NCBI GenBank assembly: GCA_902462015.1
Contig: CABPZV010000151.1
Span: 1-5,129, forward strand
Direction of reading: 5' to 3'
Source: an uncultured Eubacteriales bacterium
GTDB lineage: Bacteria > Bacillota > Clostridia > Oscillospirales > CAG-272
DNA: 5,129 nucleotides
This document shows positions 4,852 through 5,129 of this stretch, piece by piece. The notes below the pieces were generated by a model. It was given only the letters and a program-made list of their open reading frames with translations, was not told the DNA's origin and ran no database searches. The translations under genes and the position numbers were made by a program. The stretch's first letter is position 1. Each line of letters starts with the position of its first letter.

Positions 4852-5129
4852 TTATTTTTCTGTACATCCAGCTGCAACTCTGACAGCCTCATCACAAGAA
4901 ATCTCGCCGAAGATTTCAATTGTCACATTTTTATAATATACAATCAAAATCACAGAATCATCCTTTTGTGAAATAAAGCTATAAGGGTCAAACATGTATT
5001 CAGAGCTTTCCACATCAACTCCTTTAATCAAATTTTTACCGTTTTCGAAACTAATAGTAAAAAACTTTCCGGTGTCAGAATTGCTGTATTTGCAAAGTTT
5101 AATATCGGAATCGAAAACAGTATCAGTCA
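4852..5129 (-). CDS. C-terminal part of a DUF4367-like protein, truncated by window edge
   Basis: The - strand frame ending with TAA at 4854-4852 is open for 91 codons to the right edge, so the gene starts outside the window. The translation is protein-like: it contains KFFTISFENGKNLIKGVDVE, then FDPYSFISQKDDSVILIVYY, and ends NVTIEIFGEISCDEAVRVAAG followed by CTEK. Alternating strands followed by a short helix of the form 'I.G.ls.dEa..vA' resemble the C-terminus of DUF4367 proteins, which are extracytoplasmic domains often attached by one membrane helix. That family call is from pattern memory and is moderate at best. Only three cysteines are visible. The secreted-protein gene lies 153 nt downstream on the same strand with its own likely promoter. 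No clear intrinsic terminator is seen between the two, so some readthrough is possible. Confidence 0.72.
   Translation of the reverse strand, partial: TDTVFDSDIKLCKYSNSDTGKFFTISFENGKNLIKGVDVESSEYMFDPYSFISQKDDSVILIVYYKNVTIEIFGEISCDEAVRVAAGCTEK

Overview
This 5.1 kb window looks like chromosomal DNA from a low-to-mid-GC Gram-positive anaerobe, most likely a Clostridia/Oscillospiraceae (Ruminococcus-like) bacterium. The reasons are A-rich leaders with strong purine Shine-Dalgarno sites, a KtrAB potassium transporter rather than a proteobacterial Trk/Sap set, an AbrB/SpoVT-type swapped-hairpin regulator with a Cys4 tail, and small secreted beta-rich proteins of a kind common in that group. This placement is an inference from protein style; no marker gene is present.

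Left part, + strand (1-2504): the C-terminal three quarters of the potassium channel subunit KtrB, then its cytosolic gating subunit KtrA, then an OmpR/PhoB-type response regulator most like KdpE. The region between ktrA and the regulator is compact. A long hairpin with a six-T tail should end ktrBA transcription, and its left arm overlaps the extended -10 box of a good sigma-A promoter for the regulator. The regulator has lost several receiver-domain residues needed for normal phospho-signalling, and no sensor kinase gene is visible beside it. It may be a phosphorylation-independent regulator tied to potassium homeostasis.

Middle part, + strand (2505-3649): a NagD-like HAD-IIA phosphatase. 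Its start is best placed at a TTG with a well-spaced ribosome binding site, behind a leader of about 140 nt that carries several small hairpins and a 12-bp palindrome. It ends at a perfect 17-bp bidirectional terminator shared with the convergent gene.

Right part, - strand (3666-5129): an AbrB-family DNA-binding protein with a CxxC/CxxC zinc-ribbon-like segment and an acidic tail; a small secreted protein of unknown function; and the 3' end of a further gene that runs off the right edge and has a DUF4367-like C-terminus. The two complete genes each have a candidate extended -10 promoter with a poor -35.

I see no mobile element, CRISPR array, rRNA or tRNA. The window is mostly ordinary housekeeping and regulatory sequence. 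Its most interesting points are the degenerate orphan response regulator and the promoter-in-terminator arrangement in front of it.
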